Notes: generated from the letters alone by a model not told the origin. Counted from the first letter of the stretch, positions 52,577 through 60,822 are shown. The stretch is DNA of 64,000 nt from Clostridium swellfunianum (GCF_023656515.1 NZ_JAMOFV010000006.1:2898036-2962035), one strand, 5' to 3'. Translations and numbers: made by a program.

Positions 52577-54517
52577 ATGATTTTTTGGGCACAGAATATC
52601 AATGAAACTGCTGAATACTGTAAAGCGAATTTTGCAGACTTAGTTGAAGAAACAATTAAACAGGCAGATAATATCTGCGATAATATATTTATATTTTCGG
52701 ACCATTGGGAGATGGAGCGTACACATAAAAAGGTTAAATTCAATGATGCGGTGGATTGGAATCACATACCGGAGGATGACCCTGAATGGCTTTATGCAAT
52801 GAACAGACATACCTCTTTTGTAAATCTTGGGAAAGCCTATGCTTACACAAAAAATGATAAGTATGCAGATTGCTTTGTAAGGCTAATGGTTGACTGGATA
52901 AACAATGCACCTCTCACAAAGGAAAGCATCACTACTACATGGCGTTCCCTGGAAGCAGGGCTGCGCTGTGAATTCTGGCTTCGTGCTCTGCAGTTGTTTA
53001 AGAACAGCGGCATTATTACAAAAACGCTGCGTAATAGAATTGATAATAGTCTTAAGGAACATGGAGAATATCTTGTAAAAACCCATAATGATTTTCATAG
53101 GCTTAGCAACTGGGGTGTATTGCAGGATCATGGACTGTTTTTGTTAGGCTTGTATTTTGACAATGAACATTGGTGCTCCCTTGCGTTAGATAGGCTTGAG
53201 GAAAATTTGCATTTGCAGGTTATGCATGATGGCACTCACTGGGAACAAAGTCCTATGTATCACTGTGAGGTTTTACACTGTGTAATAGATGTTTTAACAA
53301 TTGCAGAGCAAAATGGGCTAAAAATACGGTTATCCTTTAGAAATAAGGTTCACAACATGTGCATAGCTCTTGCCAAATGGTTGAAACCCGACGGAAGGCT
53401 TGTATGCCAGTCCGACAGCGACGATTTAGATGCCCGGGACATTATTGCTCAGGGGGCGCTGATTTTCAGAGACGGATATTTAAAATATATTGCTGGAGAA
53501 GAGCTTTTTATAGAGAATTTGTGGGATTTTGGGATAGATGGAGTGGCTCTATACAAAACTATTGAGCCACTCCATCCTAAAATAGCAAGTACTGCATTAA
53601 CCGACAGCGGTAATTACATGCTACGGAGTGGCAGTGATGCAGATGCTACTTTTTTACATTTTCATTGTGGCTGCCTTGGAAGTGGTCACGGTCATGGAGA
53701 TTTATTACACATTGATATATCTGCAAATGGTGAAGATGTGCTTATCGACAGTGGAAGATATACTTATGTAAATACAGAACTGCGACGTAATCTAAAAGAA
53801 CCAGCAGCACATAATACAACCAGGGTTGATGATACCAACTTTAGCGTATGTAAAGATAGCTGGGGCTATTCTAAGTTAGCTTTACCTTTAAAGGGAGAAC
53901 ATCGGTTTACTGACGCTGCTGATTATGTAAGTGGAGGGCATCTTGGGTATATTGATAAGGGGATTTTCACCCAACGAAAAATAGTATTTATTAAGCCTGA
54001 TATTTTTATAGTTTTTGATCAATTTTTCTCAGAAGGTCAACATGCTTATAGGCAGAACTTTCATTTTGCAGAAGGAGCACTGATAGATGATAAAAATATT
54101 GTTTACTGGAAGGGGAAAAATACATCCGCAAGTTTACATTTCCTTGATGATGTAGAAATGTCAATATATGATGCGCCATACTCCAGGTTGTATAATTTGC
54201 TTGAGCATGGAAAAGCTATATTGGCAGAAAAAACTGGTAGTGGATTTGCTAGTTTTATAACTGTGATTTCTATGGACAGTAAACCTGTTAGCGTGGAAAA
54301 AGCAACAGTAAGTTCCATGCGCTATGGATATATATTTTCAGATGAGAAAGCACAGGCTGTTGTTATAACTAAGGATGGCAAGGAGGCTACTGTTATTGTG
54401 TGCCATAGCGAGGTTATATCTGAAGTTGATTTACTATGTGCAAATGGAAAAAGCGGATACGGGAAGGTTATTGTGTTTACGCAGGATAATCCAGAGGGCC
54501 TTTGCCTTGCATGGTAA
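52577..54517 (+). CDS. Heparinase II/III family polysaccharide lyase (cytoplasmic, second copy)
   Basis: A 646-residue protein. ATG 52577 follows GGTAAGGAG; the frame runs upstream to 52547 inside the previous gene without a site. It has an N-terminal helical toroid (about 1-340, with TTWRSLEAGLRCEFWLRAL, NWGVLQDHGLFLLGLYF and DGTHWEQSPMYHCEVLH) and a C-terminal heparinase II/III beta-sandwich (about 355-646, GSGHGHGDLLHIDISANGEDVLIDSGRYTY). No signal peptide. It is not a close copy of the lyase at 41750-43528. It would cleave imported uronic-acid oligosaccharides to feed the GH88 enzyme just upstream. PL family undetermined (PL12, PL15, PL33 and others share this fold). Confidence 0.85.
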   Translation: MIFWAQNINETAEYCKANFADLVEETIKQADNICDNIFIFSDHWEMERTHKKVKFNDAVDWNHIPEDDPEWLYAMNRHTSFVNLGKAYAYTKNDKYADCFVRLMVDWINNAPLTKESITTTWRSLEAGLRCEFWLRALQLFKNSGIITKTLRNRIDNSLKEHGEYLVKTHNDFHRLSNWGVLQDHGLFLLGLYFDNEHWCSLALDRLEENLHLQVMHDGTHWEQSPMYHCEVLHCVIDVLTIAEQNGLKIRLSFRNKVHNMCIALAKWLKPDGRLVCQSDSDDLDARDIIAQGALIFRDGYLKYIAGEELFIENLWDFGIDGVALYKTIEPLHPKIASTALTDSGNYMLRSGSDADATFLHFHCGCLGSGHGHGDLLHIDISANGEDVLIDSGRYTYVNTELRRNLKEPAAHNTTRVDDTNFSVCKDSWGYSKLALPLKGEHRFTDAADYVSGGHLGYIDKGIFTQRKIVFIKPDIFIVFDQFFSEGQHAYRQNFHFAEGALIDDKNIVYWKGKNTSASLHFLDDVEMSIYDAPYSRLYNLLEHGKAILAEKTGSGFASFITVISMDSKPVSVEKATVSSMRYGYIFSDEKAQAVVITKDGKEATVIVCHSEVISEVDLLCANGKSGYGKVIVFTQDNPEGLCLAW

Positions 54518-54612
54518 CATGATAAGGAAGATATTTTCTAGCAAGATTATTAGCAACTATGTTAAATTGCATTATTATAGTTTTAGGTTTTGGTCGCAGC
54601 TTAAACCTAGAT

Positions 54613-54708
54613 AAAGGGGCTGACTCAAAATAAAAAGGAACCTATAGAATAGACTCTTTTCAAATTGTTTATTCTATAGGTTCCTTTTTATTTTGAGAAA
54701 GCCTCTTT
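54613..54708. repeat. 96-bp near-perfect inverted repeat, MITE-like, at the right edge of the locus
   Basis: Arms of 39 bases (54613-54651 and 54670-54708) match at 36 positions around an 18-base loop. The outer part reads AAAGGGGCTGACTCAAAA on one side and AAAGAGGCTTTCTCAAAA on the other, recalling IS1182-type ends (GGCTGTCTCAAAA) as I remember them. It can also act as a bidirectional terminator. From 54709 to 54783 the DNA is AT-rich with nothing recognisable. Confidence 0.65.
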
Positions 54709-54783
54709 TTTATCACTTTAATTACTAAAGTTTCAAATATAATTATATAATCAATTTTAATTAATAATTATTATCCTCAAGTA

Positions 54784-54812
54784 TTGAAATGTGGATAAAT
54801 AAGGATTATACT
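54784..54812 (+). promoter_or_regulatory. Sigma-A promoter of the pdh operon
   Basis: -35 TTGAAA (54784-54789), 17-base spacer, -10 TATACT (54807-54812), with the pdhA start codon about 57 bases further. Confidence 0.65.
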
Positions 54813-54869
54813 TTAATTAAGAATAGATATCAATTACGAAGGCTATGAGTTAATAGGAGGTTTATTAAT

Positions 54870-55958
54870 ATGCTGCCAGAAATATATAATCCACTGGAAG
54901 GAAAGATGTTTTCAATTTTAGATAAAGACGGAAATATATTAGATGAAAGCTTAGTACCACAAATAGAAAATGAGAAGCTTATTGAGATGTATAAAACTAT
55001 GCTTTTAACTAGGTGCGCAGACAATAAAGCACTTCAACTGCAGAGACAGGGAAGAATGCTTACCTATGCACCAAACACAGGACAAGAAGCTGCTCAAGTG
55101 GGTTCAGCTGCTGCAATAGAAGAAAGGGATTGGCTGGTTCCTGCCTTTAGAGAACTTGGTGCATGGCTTTACAAAGGAATGTCTTTAGAAAAAGTGTATC
55201 TTTATTGGTTTGGAAATGAGTTTGGAAGCAAGCTTCCTGAAAACGTTAAGATGCTTCCGATAGCAGTTCCGATAGCAACCCAGTTTAATCATGCAGTTGG
55301 TCTTGCCATGGCTGCGAAGATAAGAGGTTTAGATGAAGTTTCTATAGCGTATATAGGTGATGGGGGAACTTCAGAGGGCGATTTTCACGAGGCGTTAAAC
55401 TTTGCTGGAGTATTTAACTCCCCAGTAGTTTTTATAGTTCAAAACAACCAATATGCTATATCTGTTTCAAGAACCATCCAAACAAAATCAAAAACTATAG
55501 CCCAGAAGGCAACTGCTTACGGAATACCAGGAATACAGGTGGATGGAAATGATATCTTGGCTGTCCACGCTGCAACAAAGGAAGCTGTAGACAGAGCAAG
55601 GCGAGGGGAAGGACCTACGCTTATAGAGGCTTTAACCTATAGACTTGGAGCACACACAACCTCAGATGACCCAACAAGATATAGAGAAGACAGCGAGGTG
55701 GAGGAGTGGAAGGAAAAAGACCCTATGAAGAGGTTTAAGAAATATTTAATAGATAGAGGACTTTGGAGCGAGGAAAAAGATAAGGCTCAAATAGAAGAGT
55801 TTGAAAAGTATGCCTTAGAAGTATTTAAAAAGGTTGAAGCTTCTGGAGATACTGAACTTGAAGATATATTTAAATATCATTATTCGGATATGCCTAAGCA
55901 TCTCGTTGAACAGTATGAAGAATACAAGGCATATTTGGAAGTGAAAGGAGGTAATTAG
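54870..55958 (+). CDS. pdhA: Pyruvate dehydrogenase E1 component, alpha subunit
   Basis: A 362-residue thiamine-diphosphate enzyme subunit that decarboxylates pyruvate. ATG follows ATAGGAGG. The TPP-binding motif GDGGTSEGDFHEALNFAGVFNSPVVFIVQNN spans about residues 161-191, and the regulatory-loop region TYRLGAHTTSDDPTRYR is intact. The N-terminal MFSILDKDGNI and LNRQGR-like LQRQGRMLTYAPNTGQEA resemble Bacillus PdhA more than branched-chain or acetoin E1 alpha. First of four genes encoding the whole complex. Such a complex is unusual in clostridia, which normally use pyruvate:ferredoxin oxidoreductase. Confidence 0.92.
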   Translation: MLPEIYNPLEGKMFSILDKDGNILDESLVPQIENEKLIEMYKTMLLTRCADNKALQLQRQGRMLTYAPNTGQEAAQVGSAAAIEERDWLVPAFRELGAWLYKGMSLEKVYLYWFGNEFGSKLPENVKMLPIAVPIATQFNHAVGLAMAAKIRGLDEVSIAYIGDGGTSEGDFHEALNFAGVFNSPVVFIVQNNQYAISVSRTIQTKSKTIAQKATAYGIPGIQVDGNDILAVHAATKEAVDRARRGEGPTLIEALTYRLGAHTTSDDPTRYREDSEVEEWKEKDPMKRFKKYLIDRGLWSEEKDKAQIEEFEKYALEVFKKVEASGDTELEDIFKYHYSDMPKHLVEQYEEYKAYLEVKGGN

Positions 55959-55959
55959 C

Positions 55960-56937
55960 ATGGCACTGCTTAATGTAATAGGAGCTATAAATCAAGCCCT
56001 AGATCAGGAGATGGCTAGAGATAATAATATAGTTGTATTTGGAGAAGACGTTGGAGTGGAAGGCGGGGTTTTTAGAGCTACCGTGGATCTCCAAAAGAAA
56101 TATGGAAAAGACAGGTGTTTCGACACACCTCTGGCCGAGGCTGCCATTATAGGAACAGCAGTAGGTATGGCAATTAATGGACTTAAGCCTATAGCAGAAA
56201 TCCAGTTTTCAGGCTTTGCTTTCCCAGGTTATGATCAAATAGTATCTCATGTTGCTCGTATGAGAAACAGGAGCAGAGGCAGATTTAATCTTCCTATGGT
56301 TATAAGAATGCCTCATGGAGGTGGTATAAGAGCATTAGAGCATCACTCAGAAAACCTTGAAACTTTATTTGGACATATTCCAGGGTTAAAGGTAGTTATT
56401 CCATCAACGCCTTACGATGCAAAAGGACTACTATTGTCCGCAATAAGAGATGAAGATCCTGTAATATTTTTAGAGCCGACTAAGATATACAGAGCCTTTA
56501 AGCAGGAGGTACCGGAAGAGGACTATGTTATTCCAATAGGTAAGGCAAAGATTGTTAAGCCTGGTACTGATATAACTGTAGTAACCTGGGGGGGTTATGT
56601 AAGAGAAACTGAAAAAGCAGTGAAAGAATTGGAGGAAGAAGGTATAAGTGTTGAATTGATAGACTTAAGAACAATATCTCCAATAGATAAGGATACAATT
56701 ATTGATTCAGTTAAAAAGACAGGGCGATTTGTAGTAGTGCATGAAGCATGCAAAACCTATGGACCAGGAGCTGAACTTATATCAATAGTTAATGAAGGTG
56801 CCTTTTTACATCTTGAAGCACCTCCTACAAGACTAGCTGGCTTTGATATCACTGTACCTCTTCCAAGAGGAGAGCATCATTACTTGTTAGATGCTAAAAG
56901 AATTGCCCATGGTATTAGAAAAGTAGCTAAGTTCTAG
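55960..56937 (+). CDS. pdhB: Pyruvate dehydrogenase E1 component, beta subunit
   Basis: A 325-residue subunit of normal length. It has the E1 beta hallmarks MARDNNIVVFGEDVGVEGGVFRAT near the N-terminus (Glu for TPP activation), FDTPLAEAAIIGTAVGMA, HHSENLETLFGHIPGLKVV (about residues 128-146) and the C-terminal TRLAGFDITVPLP. It pairs with E1 alpha as a heterotetramer. It starts one base after the pdhA stop, behind AAAGGAGG. Confidence 0.94.
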   Translation: MALLNVIGAINQALDQEMARDNNIVVFGEDVGVEGGVFRATVDLQKKYGKDRCFDTPLAEAAIIGTAVGMAINGLKPIAEIQFSGFAFPGYDQIVSHVARMRNRSRGRFNLPMVIRMPHGGGIRALEHHSENLETLFGHIPGLKVVIPSTPYDAKGLLLSAIRDEDPVIFLEPTKIYRAFKQEVPEEDYVIPIGKAKIVKPGTDITVVTWGGYVRETEKAVKELEEEGISVELIDLRTISPIDKDTIIDSVKKTGRFVVVHEACKTYGPGAELISIVNEGAFLHLEAPPTRLAGFDITVPLPRGEHHYLLDAKRIAHGIRKVAKF

Positions 56938-56952
56938 GAAGGAGAGAAAGAA

Positions 56953-58242
56953 ATGATAGAATTTAAGTTTCCTGATATAGGTGAAGGAATTGCAGAAGGA
57001 AAACTACTAAAATGGGTGGTTAAGGTAGGAGATAAGATTAAGGAAGGTGAAAGTCTTTTCTTAGTTGAAACAGACAAGGTTAATGCTGAAATTCCATCTC
57101 CAGCAGATGGAACTATTGCAGAACTTATGGCTAAGGAAGGCGATATCATAAATGTTGGAGGGGTAATAGTTAAGATCGATAACGGAGAACCTCCTAAGGA
57201 AAGTGACCTGAAGCCTATAAATGAAAAGCAAGAAGAAAATGCTGGAGTAGTTGGAGCTATTGAAGTATCTTCAGAGGTTATCGCTTCTAGTTTTGAAAGT
57301 TATAAAAATGGTGCTGTTTCAAAGCATAAGGTTTTAGCAACTCCTGTAGCAAGACAACTAGCTAAAGATTTAGGAATCGATATAAATACTGTAAAAGGAA
57401 CTGGTGCTGCAGGCAGGGTTATGAAAGAGGATATATACAAAGCTAAGGAAGGCAAAGAGGCCGCAATTAGTCAGCATGAGACAGAAAAAGTTTCTGGAAT
57501 AGTTAAACAAACTATAGAAGTTCCTAAATTAAAGATTAGTGGAGAGGTAGAGAGAATATCGCTATCAATGCTCAGAAAAGCAATAGCAAAGAACATGACT
57601 ATTTCAAAACAAGTTATACCTCATGCAGCAGTTTTAGATGAATTTGATGTAACAAAGCTTGTAGAATTTAAAGCGTCAGTAAAGGAATTAGTGGAAAGCA
57701 GTGGAGTCCATCTGACCTATATGCCTTTTATAATTAAAGCTATAGCCCTTACATTGAAAGAGTTCCCAGTCTTTAACTCAAGTTTTGATGAAGAGGCAGA
57801 AGAGATTGTTTTAAAGAAGTATTATAATCTTGGTGTTGCAGTGGATACTCCGGATGGGTTGCTTGTGCCAGTAATTAAAGATGTAGATAAAAAGGGGATT
57901 TTGGATATAGCACGAGATATTCTAGAGCTTAGTGAAGGCGCTAGAAATAAAAACATCCCATTAGAAAAGCTACAAAACGGAACATTTACAATTACAAACT
58001 ACGGAGCGCTTGGATCAAGCTCTGGAATTCCAGTAATAAGGCATCCTGAAGCTGCAATAATTGGTATAGGGAAAATTGCTAAAAAGCCTATTGTTAACAA
58101 ACATGACGAGATAGTAATAAGAAGTATTATGAATATTAGTTTATGCATAGATCATAGAATAATCGATGGTGGAGACGCAGGGAGATTCTTAAGCAGGCTG
58201 AAGAAATACTTGGAAGAGCCTTTACTGTTGTTGTTAGGATAA
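56953..58242 (+). CDS. pdhC: Pyruvate dehydrogenase E2, dihydrolipoamide acetyltransferase
   Basis: A 429-residue core subunit. It has one lipoyl domain (residues 1-80, lipoyl-lysine K42 in ETDKV), a linker, a peripheral-subunit-binding domain (about 118-153, LATPVARQLAKDLGIDINTVKGTGAAGRVMKEDI) and a catalytic acetyltransferase domain (about 200-429) with HRIIDGGDAGRF carrying the active-site His and Asp. It transfers the acetyl group to CoA. K42 must be lipoylated, and an lplA gene lies 3.2 kb downstream. ATG follows GGAAGGAGAG. Confidence 0.94.
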   Translation: MIEFKFPDIGEGIAEGKLLKWVVKVGDKIKEGESLFLVETDKVNAEIPSPADGTIAELMAKEGDIINVGGVIVKIDNGEPPKESDLKPINEKQEENAGVVGAIEVSSEVIASSFESYKNGAVSKHKVLATPVARQLAKDLGIDINTVKGTGAAGRVMKEDIYKAKEGKEAAISQHETEKVSGIVKQTIEVPKLKISGEVERISLSMLRKAIAKNMTISKQVIPHAAVLDEFDVTKLVEFKASVKELVESSGVHLTYMPFIIKAIALTLKEFPVFNSSFDEEAEEIVLKKYYNLGVAVDTPDGLLVPVIKDVDKKGILDIARDILELSEGARNKNIPLEKLQNGTFTITNYGALGSSSGIPVIRHPEAAIIGIGKIAKKPIVNKHDEIVIRSIMNISLCIDHRIIDGGDAGRFLSRLKKYLEEPLLLLLG

Positions 58243-58305
58243 AAAAATTATAGAAACATTTTATAGGCAGTCTAAGCTTTTTGTATGTAATTAGGCTGCC
58301 ATACT

Positions 58306-58322
58306 TGGAGGTGTGAAAAATT
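58306..58322 (+). promoter_or_regulatory. Ribosome site and apparent ATT start codon of lpdA
   Basis: GGAGGTG lies seven bases before ATT 58320-58322. In frame, TGA 58314-58316 and AAA precede it, so ATT is the only codon here that differs from a normal start by one base. The next codons read KDYDIVVLGGGPGGY, the usual family N-terminus after Met. Confidence 0.75.
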
Positions 58323-59702
58323 AAGGATTATGACATAGTAGTTCTAGGTGGTGGACCGGGAGGATATGTAGCAGCTATTAAGGCCGCACAGCTTGGAGCT
58401 AAAACTGCGCTCATAGAAAAAGAAAAAGTAGGTGGTGTATGTTTAAATGTAGGATGTATACCAACTAAGACTTTGCTTAGAAGTGCAAAGCTTTATGAGG
58501 ATTTAATAAATTCAGAGAAATTCGGAATAGATATATTAGATAAATCTCTTGTGACTGTTAACTGGAAAAACTTAATGAGTAGAAAGGATTCTATAGTTAA
58601 TAAACTTACTGGTGGAGTTAAAGTACTATTAAGTCAGAATGGCGTTGATGTGTACAATGGCTACGGAGAGGCGATAGATAAAAATACTATTTCTGTAAAC
58701 GGAGAAAAGTTAAGAACTAAGCATATGATAATAGCAACTGGCTCATCAACCTATATTCCAAACACTCCGGGGCTTAAGGAGTCTTTTGATAAAGGGTATT
58801 CAATAACTAGTACAGAAGCTTTATCACTTGATGGGATACCCAAAGAATTCATAGTTGTAGGCGGAGGCGTAGTTGGAGTTGAATTTGCTGCACTTTACAA
58901 CGCTTTAGGCAGCAAGGTTACAATTCTTCAGCGCTCCCAAATACTTCGTTCTCTGGACAAGGATGTAAGAGAAACCATGGAAAGGATACTAAGAAATAAA
59001 GGCATAGATATTGTTTATAATGTGGGCATTGAACGATATGATATGAATAAGATTGTATGTAAGGTTAATGGAGAGAATAAAACCTATGAAGCAGATAAGA
59101 TTTTAATAAGCATTGGAAGAACTGCTAATCTTAAAGGGCTTGAAAAACTTGATTTAAAAATAGATAGTAAAGGTATTGTAACTGATGAAAAGCTTCGAAC
59201 TAATATTGATGGAGTTTATGCCATAGGTGATGTTAATGGAAAATATATGCTTGCTCATGTAGCTTCAGCGGAAGGGATTATAGCCGTGGAAAATATTATG
59301 GGAAAGAGTGAAAAAATAAACTACGATAAAGTACCTTCATGTATATATACCTTTCCAGAGGTTGGTGCAGTTGGGCTTTCAGAAGAGGAAGCAAGAGCAA
59401 GAGGCCATAAAATTATAACTAGTATATTCCCTATGACTGCAAATGGCAAGGCCATGGCAGAAGGTGAAACAGATGGTTTTGTAAAAATAGTGGCTGATGA
59501 AAAGTATGGAGAAGTTCTTGGAGTTCATATCATTGCATCTCATGCAACGGATATGATAGCGGAGGCTGTCGCTACACTAGAATTAGAAGGAACAGTATAT
59601 GATTTAGCAAAAGCAGTTCACCCTCACCCGACTCTGTCGGAGGTTGTTATGGAAGCAGCTCATGGTGCTATAGGAAAACCGATTCATATATTCAAAAAAT
59701 GA
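58320..59702 (+). CDS. lpdA: Dihydrolipoamide dehydrogenase (E3) with apparent ATT start
   Basis: A 460-residue flavoprotein that reoxidises dihydrolipoamide with NAD+. Motifs: FAD-binding VVLGGGPGGYVAA (residues 7-19), redox disulfide C41-x4-C46 (CLNVGCIPTK), NAD-binding VVGGGVVGVEFA, second FAD motif YAIGDV and catalytic HPHPTLSEVVMEAA. Full family length is reached only if translation begins at ATT 58320. A TTG at 58473 would remove the whole FAD motif and the redox cysteines. Either a rare ATT start or a start-codon mutation is present. It is last gene of the pdh operon, before a strong terminator. Confidence 0.9.
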   Translation: MKDYDIVVLGGGPGGYVAAIKAAQLGAKTALIEKEKVGGVCLNVGCIPTKTLLRSAKLYEDLINSEKFGIDILDKSLVTVNWKNLMSRKDSIVNKLTGGVKVLLSQNGVDVYNGYGEAIDKNTISVNGEKLRTKHMIIATGSSTYIPNTPGLKESFDKGYSITSTEALSLDGIPKEFIVVGGGVVGVEFAALYNALGSKVTILQRSQILRSLDKDVRETMERILRNKGIDIVYNVGIERYDMNKIVCKVNGENKTYEADKILISIGRTANLKGLEKLDLKIDSKGIVTDEKLRTNIDGVYAIGDVNGKYMLAHVASAEGIIAVENIMGKSEKINYDKVPSCIYTFPEVGAVGLSEEEARARGHKIITSIFPMTANGKAMAEGETDGFVKIVADEKYGEVLGVHIIASHATDMIAEAVATLELEGTVYDLAKAVHPHPTLSEVVMEAAHGAIGKPIHIFKK

Positions 59703-59710
59703 GTAAAATC

Positions 59711-59738
59711 AAGGCCCCTTTCATTTGAAAGGGGCTTT
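59711..59738 (+). terminator. Terminator of the pdh operon
   Basis: AAGGCCCCTTTCA (59711-59723) pairs with TGAAAGGGGCTTT (59726-59738) with a wobble. Confidence 0.85.
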
Positions 59739-59752
59739 ATGATATTTAATAG

Positions 59753-60196
59753 CTATTTACTTAAAGTTATTAACAAGGCCTTAAGTTTTTCTCTTAAGTC
59801 CACAGCTTCATCAATTGAAAGACCAGTGCCGCATAAAATTTTATGTGGAAATTCTATAGCTTTGTTTTTCATAGACCTTCCTTTGTCTGTAAGCTCAACA
59901 AAAACATTTCGTTCATCCTTTGTATCACGAGACCTCTTCACAATATCTATTCCTTCAAGCTTTTTAAGTAGTGGAGTCAAGGTACCTGAATCAAGATATA
60001 GTTTCTCGCCAAGCTCTTTTACAGTTATATTGTCTTTTTCCCATAAAACCAGCAAAGTAATATATTGGGTATAGGTTAAACCTAGCTCATCTAAAAAAGG
60101 TTTATATAACCGAGTTATTTCTTTTGAAGCAGCATACATTGCAAAGCAAAGCTGATTATCCAGCTTAAGAAATTCATCTATCATTTGATTATTCAC
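59753..60196 (-). CDS. ohrR: OhrR-type MarR-family peroxide-sensing repressor
   Basis: A 147-residue winged-helix regulator. Its N-terminus LDNQLCFAMYAASKEITR carries Cys17 in the position of the OhrR organic-hydroperoxide-sensing cysteine. The DNA-binding region ITVKELGEKLYLDSGTLTPLLKKLE and wing RDTKDERNVFVELT are intact. OhrR represses its target until the cysteine is oxidised. It is second in an operon with a glutathione-peroxidase-like gene, 12 bases apart, and an OhrR-like box lies over that operon's promoter. Auto-regulation is therefore likely. Confidence 0.88.
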   Translation of the reverse strand: MNNQMIDEFLKLDNQLCFAMYAASKEITRLYKPFLDELGLTYTQYITLLVLWEKDNITVKELGEKLYLDSGTLTPLLKKLEGIDIVKRSRDTKDERNVFVELTDKGRSMKNKAIEFPHKILCGTGLSIDEAVDLREKLKALLITLSK

Positions 60197-60208
60197 TTCC
60201 TAAAATTA

Positions 60209-60754
60209 TTAAAGCAGCTTTTCAAGCTCTAGACCTATATCCATAGGCTCTACTGGAGATTCAAATCTAGATATAACATTTCCTTCTTTATCGATCATAA
60301 ATTTAGTGAAGTTCCACTTTATTGAATCGCCAATTAAGTAATCAGGAAAATTTTTAACTAAATGCCCATGAAGGAATTTAGCTGTTGCATTTTCTAAATC
60401 GAAGCCTTTAAAAGGAGATTGCTGAGTTAAATATTTAAACAGTGGGTGAGCATTGCCGCCTCTAACCTCTATTTTTTCAAACATTGGAAAGCTAACCCCA
60501 TAATTTATTTCACAGAAGCTCTTAACCTCATGATTTGCTCCTGGCTCTTGCTCTCCGAATTGGTTTGAGGGGAAGCCTAGAATTTCGAAACCTTTATCAT
60601 TATATTTTTCATAAAGCTTTTGAAGATCTTTGTATTGTGGTGTAAAGCCACACTTGCTTGCTGTATTTACTATTAATAAAACCTTACCTTTGTACTTTTC
60701 TAAAGATATTTCTTCCCCATCAATAGTTTTAACCTTAAAATCATAGATATTCAT
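60209..60754 (-). CDS. Glutathione/thioredoxin peroxidase-like protein
   Basis: A 181-residue thioredoxin-fold peroxidase that reduces hydroperoxides. The tetrad is visible: Cys35 in NTASKCGFTPQY (Cys instead of selenocysteine), Gln in FPSNQFGEQEPG, and Trp and Asn in KWNFTKF. Bacterial members of this type generally use thioredoxin. It is the first gene of the operon with OhrR, with GGGAGGAAATATT before the ATG. Pairing of OhrR with a Gpx rather than an Ohr thiol peroxidase is less common. Confidence 0.92.
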   Translation of the reverse strand: MNIYDFKVKTIDGEEISLEKYKGKVLLIVNTASKCGFTPQYKDLQKLYEKYNDKGFEILGFPSNQFGEQEPGANHEVKSFCEINYGVSFPMFEKIEVRGGNAHPLFKYLTQQSPFKGFDLENATAKFLHGHLVKNFPDYLIGDSIKWNFTKFMIDKEGNVISRFESPVEPMDIGLELEKLL

Positions 60755-60776
60755 AATATTTCCTCCCTATTTAAAA

Positions 60777-60805
60777 AATATATCATCATATATAATCTTA
60801 TACAA
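60777..60805 (-). promoter_or_regulatory. Promoter of the gpx-ohrR operon
   Basis: On the minus strand -35 TTGTAT (60805-60800), 17-base spacer and -10 TATATT (60782-60777). The -35 lies inside the OhrR-like box. Confidence 0.55.
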
Positions 60806-60822
60806 TTTAATTTTATAAGATT
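60794..60822 (-). promoter_or_regulatory. OhrR-like operator
   Basis: A 29-base near-perfect palindrome (13-bp arms, one mismatch each side of an A/T centre) begins AATCTTATACAATT. Its core TACAATTTAATTTTA (60801-60815) closely resembles the Bacillus OhrR box TACAATT-AATTGTA as I recall it. Confidence 0.7.

Noticed and set aside
54870-58242. Reading the complex as acetoin or branched-chain 2-oxo-acid dehydrogenase
   Set aside because: E1 alpha resembles Bacillus PdhA best, by its N-terminus and the TPP loop region; no acetoin or branched-chain genes adjoin. Not excluded without an assay.
58473-59702. Starting the E3 gene at TTG 58473
   Set aside because: This would cut off the FAD-binding motif and the redox cysteines, which are encoded intact and in frame upstream.
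60209-60754. Selenocysteine glutathione peroxidase
   Set aside because: The active-site codon is TGC/TGT (Cys35) and no in-frame TGA or SECIS-like hairpin is seen.
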